Positions 1-12,376 of a stretch of 64,000 bases of DNA are shown in pieces. The first letter of the stretch is position 1, and the number at the start of each line of letters is the position of its first letter. Under the pieces are notes generated by a model. It was not told the DNA's origin. It was given only the letters and a program-made list of their open reading frames with translations, and did no database searches. Source of the stretch: Solea solea (taxonomy: Eukaryota > Chordata > Actinopteri > Pleuronectiformes > Soleidae); contig NC_081144.1 in the NCBI RefSeq assembly GCF_958295425.1, forward strand, positions 23,549,398-23,613,397, read 5' to 3'. Made by a program: the position numbers and the translations under genes.

Positions 1-2150
1 GGATATGGTGTGTTAAGGAAGTATAGATGTCTCTTGTTTGACTAAACAGTGACCAATAGTGTCCAAACTTGTTGCATCCAATGACTTGTAACCAAATGAA
101 ATCCCTTTGTTCGGTACGAGTACCCACGTGTTTTCAAGGTTGTCATCTTTCTGCTGAAGAAGCCGGTTCTCCTTGATTCAAGTTAGCACACTGTTTCTCA
201 TTCGCGGGCTAGCCACACATCCCAGTTAGCGTTGACTCTGGGGTTGAAATCTGGTTCTTGTGGTCGTCCAGAGCTGAGAGCCGTTTGGGACTTACGAAGC
301 TCTGCAAGAAGTTCAGACCGAATTCTGAAATATTTCTTTGGAAAAGTGGTAGTGAGCAGCTTCTCCATCAAAGCAGGTTCAGTGCTCTTTGCTAACGCTG
401 TAGCCTCGGCTGAGCTATGTGGTAGTTCACTTTTACCCTTGTGCGTATCAGTCGGAGGCTTCGTTCAGTCAACATTTTCCTGACATTTTATGGATTAAAC
501 AAGACAATAATCAACAGATTATTCAACTATGAAAACTGCAGTTAGCAGCACTACATACGATATATAAGTTGTACTCCAAAAAGGAGGACAAATAAGCATC
601 CGGCTGAAGGCTGTGACTGACACTGGACAGGGTATCGTAAATCCGGATTGTCCAACCCAAAGCTGGACATATGGCCACCCAAGATAGATGTGTTTCAAAG
701 GTCCCATAGGAGATGTTATTGGCAGAAATTTGAATATATGTTAACTAAAAAAATATAAATGTTTGTAACTTTAAATTTTACATTTTGGGGGGTTTTGTGG
801 CCTTGGAATAAGCCTTTAATGTACTTTAAGCGAGGGACTTCCTTAACGGAGGCCAGTCAACATGTGTTGTCATGTTTCTACATATTTCTATATACGTGTG
901 TATATCTTGCAGTCTTTTATTAAATCCGAGCTACAAGGTTCTAAAATTCCAAGCGTTTATTGTCACATAAAAGAACCAATTTCCCAGTTCAATAAAATTC
1001 TTACAATGAATGATGGAAAAAAAAAATGAAAATTGAAAGTTAAAAAAAAATCCAATTCAGAAAAACACAAACCACTCCATCTGTTTTTATCTCATCTCCA
1101 CCTTTGGTCAAACGTTAACCTCGCAGTAAAGATTTACTGCTAATTTGACTGAAAACACATTTACTACCGATTCCCTATTTATCCACCACGAGGAGATTCC
1201 TTGTGTTAACTACCCTCTAAAAAGAGGTTCTCCCCAGGGTCAAGCCCCCCACCTCACCACCCCCCTGCTGTGAGTCCAGTCTCTGCGCTCTTTCAAACAG
1301 GGCACCGGGGTTAAATTGCACCTTTTATTTTCCCGCTCCTTCTTGTACTTTTCCCCGGGGCCCCCTCGACATCCATTCTCCCCCCCAAAGACGTCCAAAC
1401 CCCCCTTGGCTTTCACTCCACTGTCGTTTTTCTCACTTTCCCCTCACATGTTTTTAGGGCTCAGTCTGTGACCTTGTCCCTTTCACCCTTGTTGACCCCT
1501 AAACTGATTGTTCTGCAACCAGTCCCTCTGTCAGCATTGCACCTCTAAAGGTTTGATTTATTTCACTAACTACAGCGGCGGCAAACAGGCCTCCGTCTGG
1601 GTCAAGCGCCGCGCTCACACATTGTTACAAGTTAATGTGGTCGGTTGAGTGATCTGTAGCCTTCGACAGCAGCGACCCGTCCTCCGCTCGCCGACTCCGC
1701 CCTGATGCTACGGACCATCCTGGTGGCAGCGATACAGAACACACACACACACACATGATGAATTTACACCATGACGTGTTTTACGTGTTTAAAAATGACC
1801 ATATTACAATATAAATAAAATTAGTCGTTGCATATTTAGATTTTGACACATGACGTGTGAATTGGGGGCCACACTGTGGCATCACCACAAAGCATATACA
1901 CAATTGAAAGTCACAACTGCCTCCTTTGGTAATAACTCATGACCACTGGTAAAAAAAAAAATTATTCTTGGGTTTCAATAGGATTCCAACGACTTTCCGT
2001 TGATAAAATTGGACGTTCTGGACATTCCAACTGATCAGAATTAGAAGTTATAATGACAACATTGCGACACGAAAACGTACAAATATGTGACATCACCAAA
2101 GCTTTTCTACAGAGGTCCAAGCTCAGAATATCTCTGAGTGTTTTGTGATG
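1..2150. other. AT-rich gene-free DNA
   Basis: I see no coding exon, RNA gene or recognisable transposon here. The open frames are short and lack conserved motifs. A short CA run lies near 1740-1757, and a C/T-rich stretch with several poly-C runs lies at about 1210-1480. This is probably intergenic or intronic fish DNA. Confidence 0.5.
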
Positions 2151-2164
2151 CTTAAACTTCCACC

Positions 2165-2440
2165 TATTACGGCGCTTTTCCACGATACAGTTCTAGCACA
2201 ACTCGGCTAAACTCGACTCTTCTCAGCTTTTCCATCAGAGATAATATCCGGTACCTGCTTTCAAGCGAGCTGAGCCGATACACAAACGCGAGCCCGTGGT
2301 ATACTTCCACACACATGCAGCACACGTCGAATATTGCAGACCCTGGTATACTCGCGCGTCAGGGTCCTGCAGTATCCCACTTAACCATCGGGTGGCAGTA
2401 CAAGTCTGGACGAAGGAAATAGGACGCATTATTACCAAAG
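2165..2440. repeat. MITE-like interspersed repeat fragment
   Basis: The stretch begins with TTTCCAC followed by CTCGGCTAAACTCGACTC and a GGTACCTGCTTTC core with GCGAGCTGAGCCGATAC. I recall this wording from a short non-autonomous DNA repeat common in fish. A related copy lies at about 63,720-63,880, with TTTCCACCGGCTCTACTCG and GGTACCTGCTCC. The borders are approximate and the superfamily is not determined. Confidence 0.45.
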
Positions 2441-3424
2441 TAGAAGAGAACGATGCTACAGCTCCCTCGAAAACGTTTGGTTCGAGCGGTTCACACCTGA
2501 AAGGTCCGTCGAGCGGGGAGTTGGGGTGTCGGCCGGTTCGTGGGTCACCAAGTCTTGGCCTCAGATGACTATCCTTGGTGGCTACGTCTTCTGTTGTTGA
2601 AATGTTTTCTCTGGTGGCGAGCAGGGCTCATGCTCACCCCCGATAGGGTGGAAATTCAGTTCACGCATGAGCTGTCAATGCACACCCAACGCCCACACAT
2701 GGTTGCAATCTGACAGCTGACCACTAGATTCCACTACATTCTGTTGTTAATAATCATTATTTTCCTCCGGGTGATTTAGATTTAAAGATAATTACTTTTT
2801 TTTATTATTATTATTCTGGGTGTGATCCACACATTCATGTATAAATGATACATGTCTAATAAGCAGCAAACACCTCCTCCGCCTCCTCCCCCTTCACAAT
2901 AAATCCAATTACAACATCTCGCCTAATCAAAGATAACATTTTAAAATTTGCAAATGATTCATTTCTTGTTGCCCGCCTCATTGACTCGCTCATGCATGGA
3001 TTTATGACTTTGTAATTGGGCCGGAATCACCGCTGCTCAGCATTAATGTGTGTACATGTGAAATGGAAATCCGCTGCATGGAGAAAAACTAAACACATAT
3101 GCTTGTGTTTTTTCTCTCTCTCTCTTGCCTGAGTGGCATGCTAATGATGATGTTGTAGCTGCCGTGGCTGTTTTTATTTATTTTATTTATTTTCCATTCA
3201 CGCTGCCGCTTATGCCAGAGATGGCTCTCCATCATGCAGCCCCTCTGATCGTTAATCCCCCGCGTGGTAATGAGCTGAGGGAGCGAGTAATGAAACAACG
3301 TATGTCCACCACGGAGTGGGTGAGGGGGGGGGAGCAGAGGACCCTTCTCTATATGTGCATGTGTGCACATGTACACTGGAGGAGGGGCAGTCAGGGTGTG
3401 GCTGAAGAGGAAGAAGCCTTGGTG

Positions 3425-3535
3425 CTATGTGCTGTTATATATGTATATGTATATATACATATACATATATATATGTATGTTTATATATATATATATATAT
3501 ATATATAAATATATATACACATATGTATATATATG
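3425..3535. repeat. TA/TATG microsatellite
   Basis: This is alternating TA with interspersed TATG and TACA units. The 127-aa plus-strand and 89-aa minus-strand open frames across it are low-complexity artefacts. Confidence 0.9.
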
Positions 3536-4469
3536 ACCAAACAGCTTATATTCAGCACCTACATTATGTGAGACACACACACACAGGTTTGTATAGCTCT
3601 GTACTAACCCTAACTTTAACCTAATCACAGTTCTTGGCCGTAAACTTAACCAGTTCTGCCTCATTAGAACCATGCAGGCTTGGCAAGCCGACAAGGTCAG
3701 TGTTTATGAGAGAAAAGGTAACACATACTAGAACTATATTGACCAAACCTCAAAATGACGACATTCACTGAGCAAAGATATTCAGTTTACTGTCGGATTG
3801 AAGCAAATAAGAAGCTGAAATAACACAACATGGTGTTATTTTTGAAAAACAAACTTACACAAAAATCAGTCAGAAAAACACACGTACATGTGTCAACCTT
3901 GTTTTCCAAGATAGTGTTTATCATTTTAGACTAAAATCCAAAACAATATCCCATAAACCAGGCTTTTTTAACTCACTTTTTTCAAAATGTATTCAAAAAA
4001 CAAACTCAAACTGAAACTAATAATAATTAATGATGGTTTCTCCTGTGCTGTGTTAACCCTGCAGTGCTTAAATCCTCACGACTGACCAGACAAAAGACAC
4101 CCATTCACATGCATGGACACACCCACCCCGCATGCACTCGAGGAATACACGATGTGTGTGTGTGTGTTTTCCCGCGTGTTCAGTCCTCCATGTTCTGCCC
4201 ACATGGCCCCTAAAAGCCCCCGCCTACCCCCTGCGTACCCCTCCTCTACATGCACTCACTGAACCCACGACTGTGTGAGTGCAAAGTCCCGCCTCCTCAA
4301 TGGCCCCGACAATGTCTGAGGATCATCCGTGCATCTTGATGGTGGGGGGGTTGTGTGTGTGTGTGTGTGTGTCTGTGCGTGTGAGAGAGACAGAGACAGA
4401 CGGTGAAAGAAAGAGACAAAGAGAGAAACAATCAACCTAATTAATCTTAAGCAAATATGTTAAATAAGT

Positions 4470-4985
4470 TATTATTACACAAACTGCTTTACAAACCTAA
4501 ACATGAATAACCAGATATAAAACGTGTGTGATTTTTCGCTTTAAATTGTACTATTATTGTTATTATTATAAGGCTATATGCCATAAATGACGTAGACAAA
4601 ATAAAATATGCAGCCATTAGTCAACAGGACGTTATTTTGATACAGAAATGAAGTGTAACCATGAATATAAAGTGAAAAACAATATTATCTAAACAAAAAT
4701 ATTCAGAAAAATAAATACTAAACAATACTATATCACAGTATACAGCAAATACATGAAATAATTATATTTTTTTTGCTTTACAGACATAAACATTAATAAC
4801 CCAGATGTGTCTCACGCTTTTAATTGTACTATTATTATTGTTACTATTATAAGGTTTTAAATGACAAAGACAAAATAAAATATGCAGCGATTAATCAAAA
4901 TTATTTTGAAAAAAAATACTTATTATTCAAATAAAGTGAAAACCAATATTATCTACACAAAGACATAAAAAAAATACTATACTAC
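4470..4985. repeat. diverged ~0.3-kb tandem duplication
   Basis: Two diverged copies lie head to tail. Both carry, in order, GCTTTACA followed by AAACATGAATAA-like sequence, TTAATTGTACTATTATT-like sequence, ATTATAAGG, AAATGAC, ACAAAATAAAATATGCAGC, AATAAAGTGAAAA and CAATATTATCTA. The first copy starts near 4470 and the second near 4765, giving a period of about 295 bp. Both are AT-rich and non-coding. Confidence 0.75.
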
Positions 4986-5329
4986 ATGAATTTTGTTTTC
5001 TACGTGTCAAATAACATACGGAGAGTGTTGATAAGCAGACGCTGACAAATCATCTTTCCATCACTTGTCAAAAAAGGTATTGTTTAAAACATAAAAACTG
5101 TTTTATTGGAGCACTTTCATCCAAATTAAACAAGTCCCATGTGACACTGATTGAATCCATTCCACTAATTTGATCAAACCTTTTCTGTCTGAGACACAGA
5201 CAGAGACATGGACGCCAGCGGAGACAGATTTTTATCCACTTATCAAAAGGCTCAAGTCTACAATATCATCAGAATATATTTGCCACTTAACCTTGACTTA
5301 AGATAACCTTATGTGTCTGGAAATCTGGA

Positions 5330-5635
5330 CTTTTACAACCTCGGACTCTCGTGCACCAAAGTCCAGAGAGAAAATCAGTATTTTTCAGCTCAGGGAGACA
5401 CAGCAGTGTCTGGTCTGCTGTTTGCCTCGTTTGCTGATTTTGTGTCTCAATAGTGAATTTGAAGGAAGGATTTTCAAACACTGAAGCCACAAAATAAGAC
5501 ATTTGAACTTACTGATGGAGGCAGCAGTGGATCCACAACTGATGGTGTGATGTACAATCACTGATTTTCTCAATGGGTTTTGGTGCAGAAAGTGTCACAA
5601 AGAGAGATAAATGTTGGTTTCCTGTTGGAAAGGTC
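5330..5635 (-). repeat. foldback interspersed repeat (family X), copy 1
   Basis: The tract is flanked by CACCAAAGTCCAGAGAGAAA on the left and TGGGTTTTGGTGCAG on the right, which are inverted relative to each other. On the minus strand it carries the same ordered blocks as the copies near 36.7, 38.1 and 61.6 kb: CACCAAA...CC, AGAAAATCAG, GATCCACTGCTGCCTCCATC, CAGTGTTTGAAAATCC. No coding capacity. It is probably a non-autonomous DNA transposon or a larger fish repeat; the family is unnamed here. Confidence 0.6.
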
Positions 5636-6629
5636 TCACAAACGATGAGGAACAAGCAGGAAACATACTCTTAACTCTCTAACTTGTGCTTAACTTGCTT
5701 ATGTTAACCATAAAAGGACAAGAAAATGTCCTGCGACAGCATGAGTGAAATTACCGTAGTAACCACATGTTGGCTTTGACGTGCAACTTGACCTAAGGCT
5801 ATTGACAAGTGGCTAAAATCACTTTTTTTTTTTTGCATTTCTGTTCAGGAGAGTCAACCCTGAACGTCAACAAGCTAAAATGGAACTCGGCCGTGTTTAA
5901 TTGGACTATTTAAACCACAGATTCCTCGACTGTGACCTGTCTGCCTGCTTTGCTCTCACAAAGCTTCTGTTCACACTCGGGTGAAAAAAATGAAGAAAAA
6001 AAACCCACGAGCCTCGGGCAACAACAACACTGCACCGCTGTACGACAACATGTGTACAAAATGCTTCTTCAGCAGCAATCATGTGTGTGTAACAACACAA
6101 TACACCAATTCTCACTGTGTTCTACTGATTGGAATCGCTGGTAAAAGAAAAGCGCCACTGGCCTCGCAAGCCACTGTGCGACGTTACGAGTCAGAGAGAG
6201 GTTGTTTCTTGTGTCTTGCTCGATTGGTTTTGTGGCAGCAGCTGATCTGGTCATACATCAAGGCTTATTCTTGTTCTAGTGCTCTCACTGGGTTATTATC
6301 CTGCCTCTTTTTACGGGCCTTGTGATAGAAGTCCAGCGGCAAGGGAAGACATTTAATGCAGTGCCTGAAAGAATAAGTAAAGGGTCTTGAATTCTCTGAA
6401 AGAGCTCAGCAATTGGTGGAACACTCTGTGAAGAAGCTGCTGAAGGTTCCAGGAAGTTCAACTTCCAGGAACTTTATACTAGGGTGGGGAACAAAAAGCT
6501 TACTTTTCCACCACACGTTGAAAGATTTTGTAAATGATGCACGACCACAAAAAGCTGTTTCACTCCAGTCCACCAGGGGACGGTAGTGTAGAAGACTACA
6601 GGTTTCGAGATTTCTTTATTGTCGTGCAC

Positions 6630-6752
6630 TAAGGCCGCGTTCCTTTTGTAGTCGTAACTCGGAAATTTCCAACTGGAAATGGAACATGGTGAACTCGGAG
6701 GTGACATCAATCCCAGCTCCGACTTCCGACTTTCAATGTAAATGGAACGCAG
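6630..6752. repeat. foldback MITE fragment
   Basis: The ends are inverted. The left end reads GCGTTCC...GTAACTCGGAAATTTCC and the right end reads CTCCGACTTCCGACTTTC...AATGGAACGC. The interior contains GGAAATGGAACATGGTGAAC. The structure suggests a short non-autonomous element; target duplications are not clear. Confidence 0.5.
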
Positions 6753-7010
6753 GATAAACAACATAATGCAACCTTATGATTATTAAGGAAAAAATGTTAT
6801 GCTCGGGGTTCGACTCAAGTGAACTCACAAAAGCTAAAGTCAAAGATAACATAGAAAATATTAATTAAGTTATACAAATAAAGTATAGAAAACAAAATTT
6901 TGGTAGCACAAAATACAATAGAATAAAATAAAACTATTTTTAACCACAGAATTCTTTCATTCACTCGCTAACCAGCAAGTTTTTATCTTGCTTTGTTAAA
7001 CAACAGTTGG

Positions 7011-7060
7011 CAATTTAATTTAATTTAATTTAATTTAATTTAATTTAATTTAATTTAATT
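7011..7060. repeat. (TTTAA)n pentanucleotide microsatellite
   Basis: About ten perfect AATTT/TTTAA units in an AT-rich context. Confidence 0.95.
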
Positions 7061-7604
7061 CATTTTTATAGGCAGATTAATGGGTATACATAAGTACCCA
7101 TATGTATAAGTATGTTTGTGTAAAAGTGTAAAATTGCTTAAAAATAATAATAACACAAATATGTTTGGTTTTTGCAGCCTCTACAACAGTCCTTTTATAT
7201 TTATATTTGTATATGTTGCTTTATGAAGGTCAAGTGTAATATATACAGTATACTTTTTCATTAATATCCAATGGTGGTAATTTTTTTATCTGTAATAACA
7301 AAGGTAAGTCACAAAAAAACACTCGAAATTCAATAAAATAGATAAAAATTAGAAATAGAAATAATACAATAGAACTGAAGATGTCCGCTTCAGGAAAATG
7401 TTGTTAAATGGGTCAGTATAGACCAAAATCAAAGAAACCACACTGTTTGCTGAAACTGTGTCATATCGTGTGCATTTTATCTCCTTGGCCTAGTTTCTCG
7501 TCTTCTGTTTGCACCTTTTATTGCCTGCAGTGAGGCCCGCGTGGTGGAGCATGCACCTGTTACAAACTCTCTGTCACGCAGGAGACAACAACACAGCTCT
7601 GTTA

Positions 7605-7606
<2 letters not shown>

Positions 7607-7640
<34 letters not shown>
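7607..7640. repeat. (CA)n microsatellite
   Basis: A continuous run of about 17 CA units. Confidence 0.95.
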
Positions 7641-7642
<2 letters not shown>

Positions 7643-7762
7643 GTCCACGCTCTGCCTTCATCACCTGAGACCAACATGAGACCAACATGAGACCCAGCTT
7701 GGCAGATACTTTACTGTTGCAATAGAATGTATTACTAAACTTACGTGGTGTATGTGTGGTTT

Positions 7763-7885
7763 ACTACAGTTATTATTACTATTATTATTATTATTATTAT
7801 TATTATTGTTATTATTATTATTACTATCATTATTATAATAATTATTATATTACATATAATTATATTAATAACAACAACAATAATA
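7763..7885. repeat. ATT/AAT microsatellite at the left edge of the composite array
   Basis: Interrupted ATT units change to ATA and then AAT units and run directly into the first array module. Poly-Ile frames across it are artefacts. The same trinucleotide separates all later modules, so this may be the original landing site of the array. Confidence 0.85.
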
Positions 7886-9313
7886 ATTAAAGCTGCAAGC
7901 AGCGTTGTACGGGACCTCGCGGCCGCCACCCTCTACCGGCATGTCATGTATAACGTGGGCTCTGGCCGGGTTCCTTATCTCGCATGTGAAGTTTAGTGCA
8001 GATTGGTCGACGTATGGCAATGTTAAGGGTCACTTCCTGTCTGGGAAGACCTACTTCCTGTGTGCAGGTCATGGTTTGCAAACATGTTCAGGGCGGGCCC
8101 TTGGTCTCACATATCAAGTTTTGGGCCGATTGGTCAATGTTTGGCGGAGTTAAAGGGCACTTCCTGTTTCGGGCGACCTACTTCCTGTGTGCAGGTGGTG
8201 TCTTGCAGATGTGTTCAGGGCAGGTCCTTGGTACCACGTATCAATTTTTGAGCCGATTGGTCAATGTATGGGCAAATGACAGGGCACTTCCTGTTTCAGA
8301 CGATCTACTTCCTGTGTGCAGGTGATGTCTTGCAGATGTGTTCAGGGCGGGCCCATGGTCTCACATAATAAGTTTCGGGCTGATTGGTCAATGTTTGGGG
8401 AAGTTAAAGGGCACTTCCTGTTTCAGATGATCTACTTCCTGTGTGCAGCTGATGTCTTGCAGACGTGTTCAGGGCGGGCCCTTGGTCTGACATATCAAGT
8501 TTTGGGCCGATTGGTCAATGTTTGGCTAATGACAGGGCACTTCCTGTTTCGGGCGACCTACTTCCTGTGTGCAGGTCATGTCTTGCAGATGTGTTCAGGG
8601 CGGGCCCATGGTCTCACATATCAAGTTTGGAGCCAATCGGTCAATTTTTGGGCGAGTTACAGGGCACTTCCTGTTTAGCGGCGAAACGCGTTAATCAAAA
8701 TGGCCGACATGGCGTTGGGGTCAAGTTCACATTCGTAGACGTGTTCAGGGGCGGGGTCTCGTGTCACGTATGAAGTTTCGTGCGGATAGGACAAAGTATG
8801 GCGAAGTTATAGCACACGTGTTGTTTCGTGGCGAGACGCCGAAATTCGCCAAAATTCCGATGGCTGCCGTGGCCACGCCCCTTTGAATCTGCGAAAGTTT
8901 TCTATAACTTTAGATCTTGGATGGGTCTAGAACAATTTGACGCGTTTTGCGCGTTGCTACGATGTACGCCCTCAGACAAGTTCGTTCAGTTACGAAACTT
9001 GTAAAACGCCAAGATGGACGCCAAATCCAAGATGGCCGACTTCCTGTTGAGTCGAGGTCATGGTGTCAAAAGGATTTTTTGTTCGGCTTGCGCCGAACAA
9101 TCGCCCCTCCAAATTTGGGGAAATTCGGTGAAACTAAATTTTGCCTGCTCCATAGGCAGTGACCTGTGGGGGCGCTACTGAGCCACTTTGCATTGGTTTT
9201 TCGCAATTCCACTATTTTATCGAATTTTTCGGCAGTTCTGGTGTGCGTGCCAATTTTCGTCCGTTTTCACGCTGGTTCAGGGGGTCAAATTCAAGATCCC
9301 GTGGAGAGAAAAA
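7886..9313 (+). repeat. array module A1 (five 127-bp subrepeats)
   Basis: This module has three parts. The 5' head carries GTACGGGACCTCGCGGCCGC. The middle is a run of 127-bp subrepeats starting CACTTCCTG at about 8031, 8158, 8285, 8412 and 8538, with a final half-copy at 8665. The unique 3' part starts at GCGGCGAAACGCG and includes AAGATGGCCGACTTCCTG, the inverted pair TTCGGCTTGCGCCGAA and GGGGGCGCTACTGAGCCA. It is 127 bp longer than the standard A module because of one extra subrepeat. Confidence 0.85.
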
Positions 9314-9321
9314 TAATAATA

Positions 9322-10622
9322 ATTAAAGCTGCAAGCAGCGTTGTACGGGACCTCGCGGCCGCCACCCTCTACCGGCATGTCATGTATAACGTGGGCTCTG
9401 GCCGGGTTACTCATCTCGCATGTGAGGTTTAGTGCAGATTGGTCGACGTATGGCAATGTTACAGGTCACTTCCTGTTTTGGGCGACCTACTTCCTGTGTG
9501 CAGGTGATGTCTTACAGACGTGTTCAGGGCAGGCCCTTGATCTCACATATCAAGTTTTGGGCCGATTGGTCAATGTTTGGCGGAGTTAAAGGGCACTTCC
9601 TGTTTCGGGCGACCTACTTCCTGTGTGCAGGTGGTGTCTTGCAGATGTGTTCAGGGCAGGTCCTTGGTACCACGTATCAATTTTGGAGCCGATTGGTCAA
9701 TGTATGGGCAAATGACAGGGCACTTCCTGTTTCAGGCACCCTACTTCCTGTGTGCAGGTGATGTCTTGCAGACGTGTTCAGGGCGGGCCCTTGATACCAC
9801 GTATCAAGTTTCGGGCCGATTGGTCAATGTTTGGTGAAGTTAAAGGGCACTTCCTGTTTCAGACGATCTACTTCCTGTGTGCAGGTCATGGTTTGCAAAC
9901 ATGTTCAGGGCGGGCCCATGGTCTCACATATCAAGTTTGGAGCCAATCGGTCAATTTTTGGGCGAGTTACAGGGCACTTCCTGTTTAGCGGCGAAACGCG
10001 TAAATCAAAATGGCCGACATGGCGTTGGGGTCAAGTTCGCATTCGTAGACGTGTTCAGGGGCGGGGTCTCGTGTCACGTATGAAGTTTCGTGCGGATAGG
10101 ACAAAGTATGGCGAAGTTATAGCACACGTGTTGTTTCGTGGCGAGACGCCGAAATTCGCCAAAATTCCGATGGCTGCCGTGGCCACGCCCCTTTGAATCT
10201 GCGAAAGTTTTCTATAACTTTTGATCTTGGATGGGTTTGGAACAATTTGACGCGTTTTGCGCGTTGCTACGATGTACGCCCTCAGACAAGTTCGTTCAGT
10301 TACGAAACTTGTAAAACGCCAAGATGGACGCCAAATCCAAGATGGCCGACTTCCTGTTGAGTCGAGGTCATGGTGTCAAAAGGATTTTTTGTTCGGCTTA
10401 TGCCGAACAATCACCCCTCCGAGTTTCGGGAAATTCGGTGAAACTAAATTTTGCCTGCTCCATAGGCAGTGACCTGTGGGGGCGCTACTGAGCCACTTTG
10501 CATTGTTTTTTCGCAATTCCACTATTTTATCGAATTTTTCGGCAGTTCTGGTGTGCGTGCCAATTTTCGTCCGTTTTCACGCTGGTTCAGGGGGTCAAAT
10601 TCAAGATCCCGTGGAGAGAAAA
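9322..10622 (+). repeat. array module A2
   Basis: About 1,301 bp with four 127-bp subrepeats. The head differs from the others (GGGTTACTCATCTCGC and GTGAGGTTTAGTGC), so A2 is a distinct lineage. It is preceded directly by A1 and followed by an AAT run and B1. Confidence 0.85.
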
Positions 10623-10644
10623 ATAATAATAATAATAATAATAA

Positions 10645-10843
10645 TTCCTAGAATAACAATATGTCCTCGCCCACTGCGTGGGCTCGGACCCTACGCGCAC
10701 TGTGTGCTTGCTCGGTCCTCGGTCCTTGCACACTACTGTGTTAGTGCTCCGTCCTAGGTCCTTGCACACTGCTTTGTTAGTGCTCGGTCCATGTTGCTAG
10801 AATTACAATAGGTCCTCGCACACTGTGTGAGTGCTCGGTCCCT
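10645..10843 (+). repeat. array module B1 (subtype a)
   Basis: Exactly 199 bp. It carries two related blocks. The first has CCTCGCCCACTGCGTGGGC, which contains the perfect hairpin GCCCAC-TGC-GTGGGC. The second has CCTCGCACACTGTGTGAGTG. Between them are repeated GGTCCTTGCACACT units. Subtype a is recognised by TGCTTTGTTAGTGCTCGG. Confidence 0.85.
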
Positions 10844-10847
10844 AATA

Positions 10848-12151
10848 ATTAAAGCTGCAAGCAGCGTTGTACGGGACCTCGCGGCCGCCACCCTCTACCG
10901 GCATGTCATGTATAACGTGGGCTCTGGCCGGGTTACTTATCTCGCATGTGAAGTTTACTGCAGATTGGTCGACGTATGGCAATGTTACGGGTTACTTCCT
11001 GTCTGGGAAGACCTACTTCCTGTGTGCAGGTCATGGTTTGCAAACATGTTCAGGGCGGGCCCTTGGTCTCACATATCAAGTTTTGGGCCGATTGGTCAAT
11101 GTTTGGCGGAGTTAAAGGGCACTTCCTGTTTCGGGCGACCTACTTCCTGTGTGCAGGTGGTGTCTTGCAGATGTGTTCAGGGCAGGTCCTTGGTACCACG
11201 TATCAATTTTGGAGCCGATTGGTCAATGTATGGGCAAATGACAGGGCACTTCCTGTTTCAGGCACCCTACTTCCTGTGTGCAGGTGATGTCTTGCAGACG
11301 TGTTCAGGGCGGGCCCTTGATACCACGTATCAAGTTTCGGGCCGATTGGTCAATGTTTGGTGAAGTTAAAGGGCACTTCCTGTTTCAGACGATCTACTTC
11401 CTGTGTGCAGGTGATGTCTTGCAGATGTGTTCAGGGCGGGCCCATGGTCTCACATATCAAGTTTGGAGCCAATCGGTCAATTTTTGGGCGAGTTACAGGG
11501 CACTTCCTGTTTAGCGGCGAAACGCGATAATCAAAATGGCCGACATCGCGTTGGGGTCAAGTTCGCATTCGTAGACGTGTTCAGGGGCGGGGTCTGGTGT
11601 CAGGTATGAAGTTTCGTGTGGATAGGCCAAAGTATGGCAAAGTTATAGCACACGTGTTGTTTCGTGGCGAGCCGCCAAAATTCGCCAAAATTCCGATGGC
11701 TGCCGTGGCCACGCCCCTTTGAATCTGCGAAAGTTTTCTATAACTTTTGATCTTGGATGGGTCTGGAACAATATGACGCGTTTTCCGCGTTGCTACGATG
11801 AACGCCCTCAGACAAGTTCGTTCAGTTACGAAACTTGTAAAACGCCAAGATGGACGCCAAATCCAAGATGGCCGACTTCCTGTTGAGTCGAGGTCATGGT
11901 GTCAAAAGGATTTTTTGTTCGGCTTGCGCCGAACAATCACCCCTCCGAGTTTCGGGAAATTCGGTGAAACTAAATTTTGCCTGCTCCATAGGCCTGGACC
12001 TGTGGGGGCGCTACTGAGCCATTTTGCATTGGTTTTTCGCAATTCCGCTATTTTATCGAATTTTTCGGCAGTTCTGGTGTGCGTGCCAATTTTCGTCCGT
12101 TTTCACGCTGGTTCAGGGGGTCAAATTCAAGATCCCGTGGAGAGAAAGAAA
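10848..12151 (+). repeat. array module A3
   Basis: About 1,304 bp with four subrepeats; the head reads GTTTACTGCAG. By eye it is almost base-for-base identical to A4 over its length. The one clear difference is CAGGGGG against CAGTGGG near the 3' end. Confidence 0.85.
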
Positions 12152-12176
12152 ATAATAATAATAATAATAATAATAA

Positions 12177-12375
12177 TTCCTAGAATAACAATATGTCCTC
12201 GCCCACTGCGTGGGCTCGGACCCTACGCGCACTGTGTGAGTGCTTGGTCCTCGGTCCTTGCACACTACTGTGTTTGTGCACAGTCCTAGGTCCTTGCACA
12301 CTGCTGTGTGAGTGCGCGGTTTATGTTGCTCGAATTACAATAGGTCCTCGCACACTGTGTGAGTGCTCGGTCCCT
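12177..12375 (+). repeat. array module B2 (subtype b)
   Basis: 199 bp. Subtype b is marked by TGTGTGAGTGCGCGGTTTATG and TTTGTGCACAGTCC. It is followed by A4 with almost no AAT spacer. Confidence 0.85.
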
Positions 12376-12376
12376 A

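Noticed and set aside
3125..3694. 127-aa and 89-aa frames over the TA repeat
   Set aside because: They are low-complexity Tyr/Ile products of a microsatellite.
7741..7996. Poly-isoleucine frames, possible membrane peptides
   Set aside because: They are translations of an ATT repeat.
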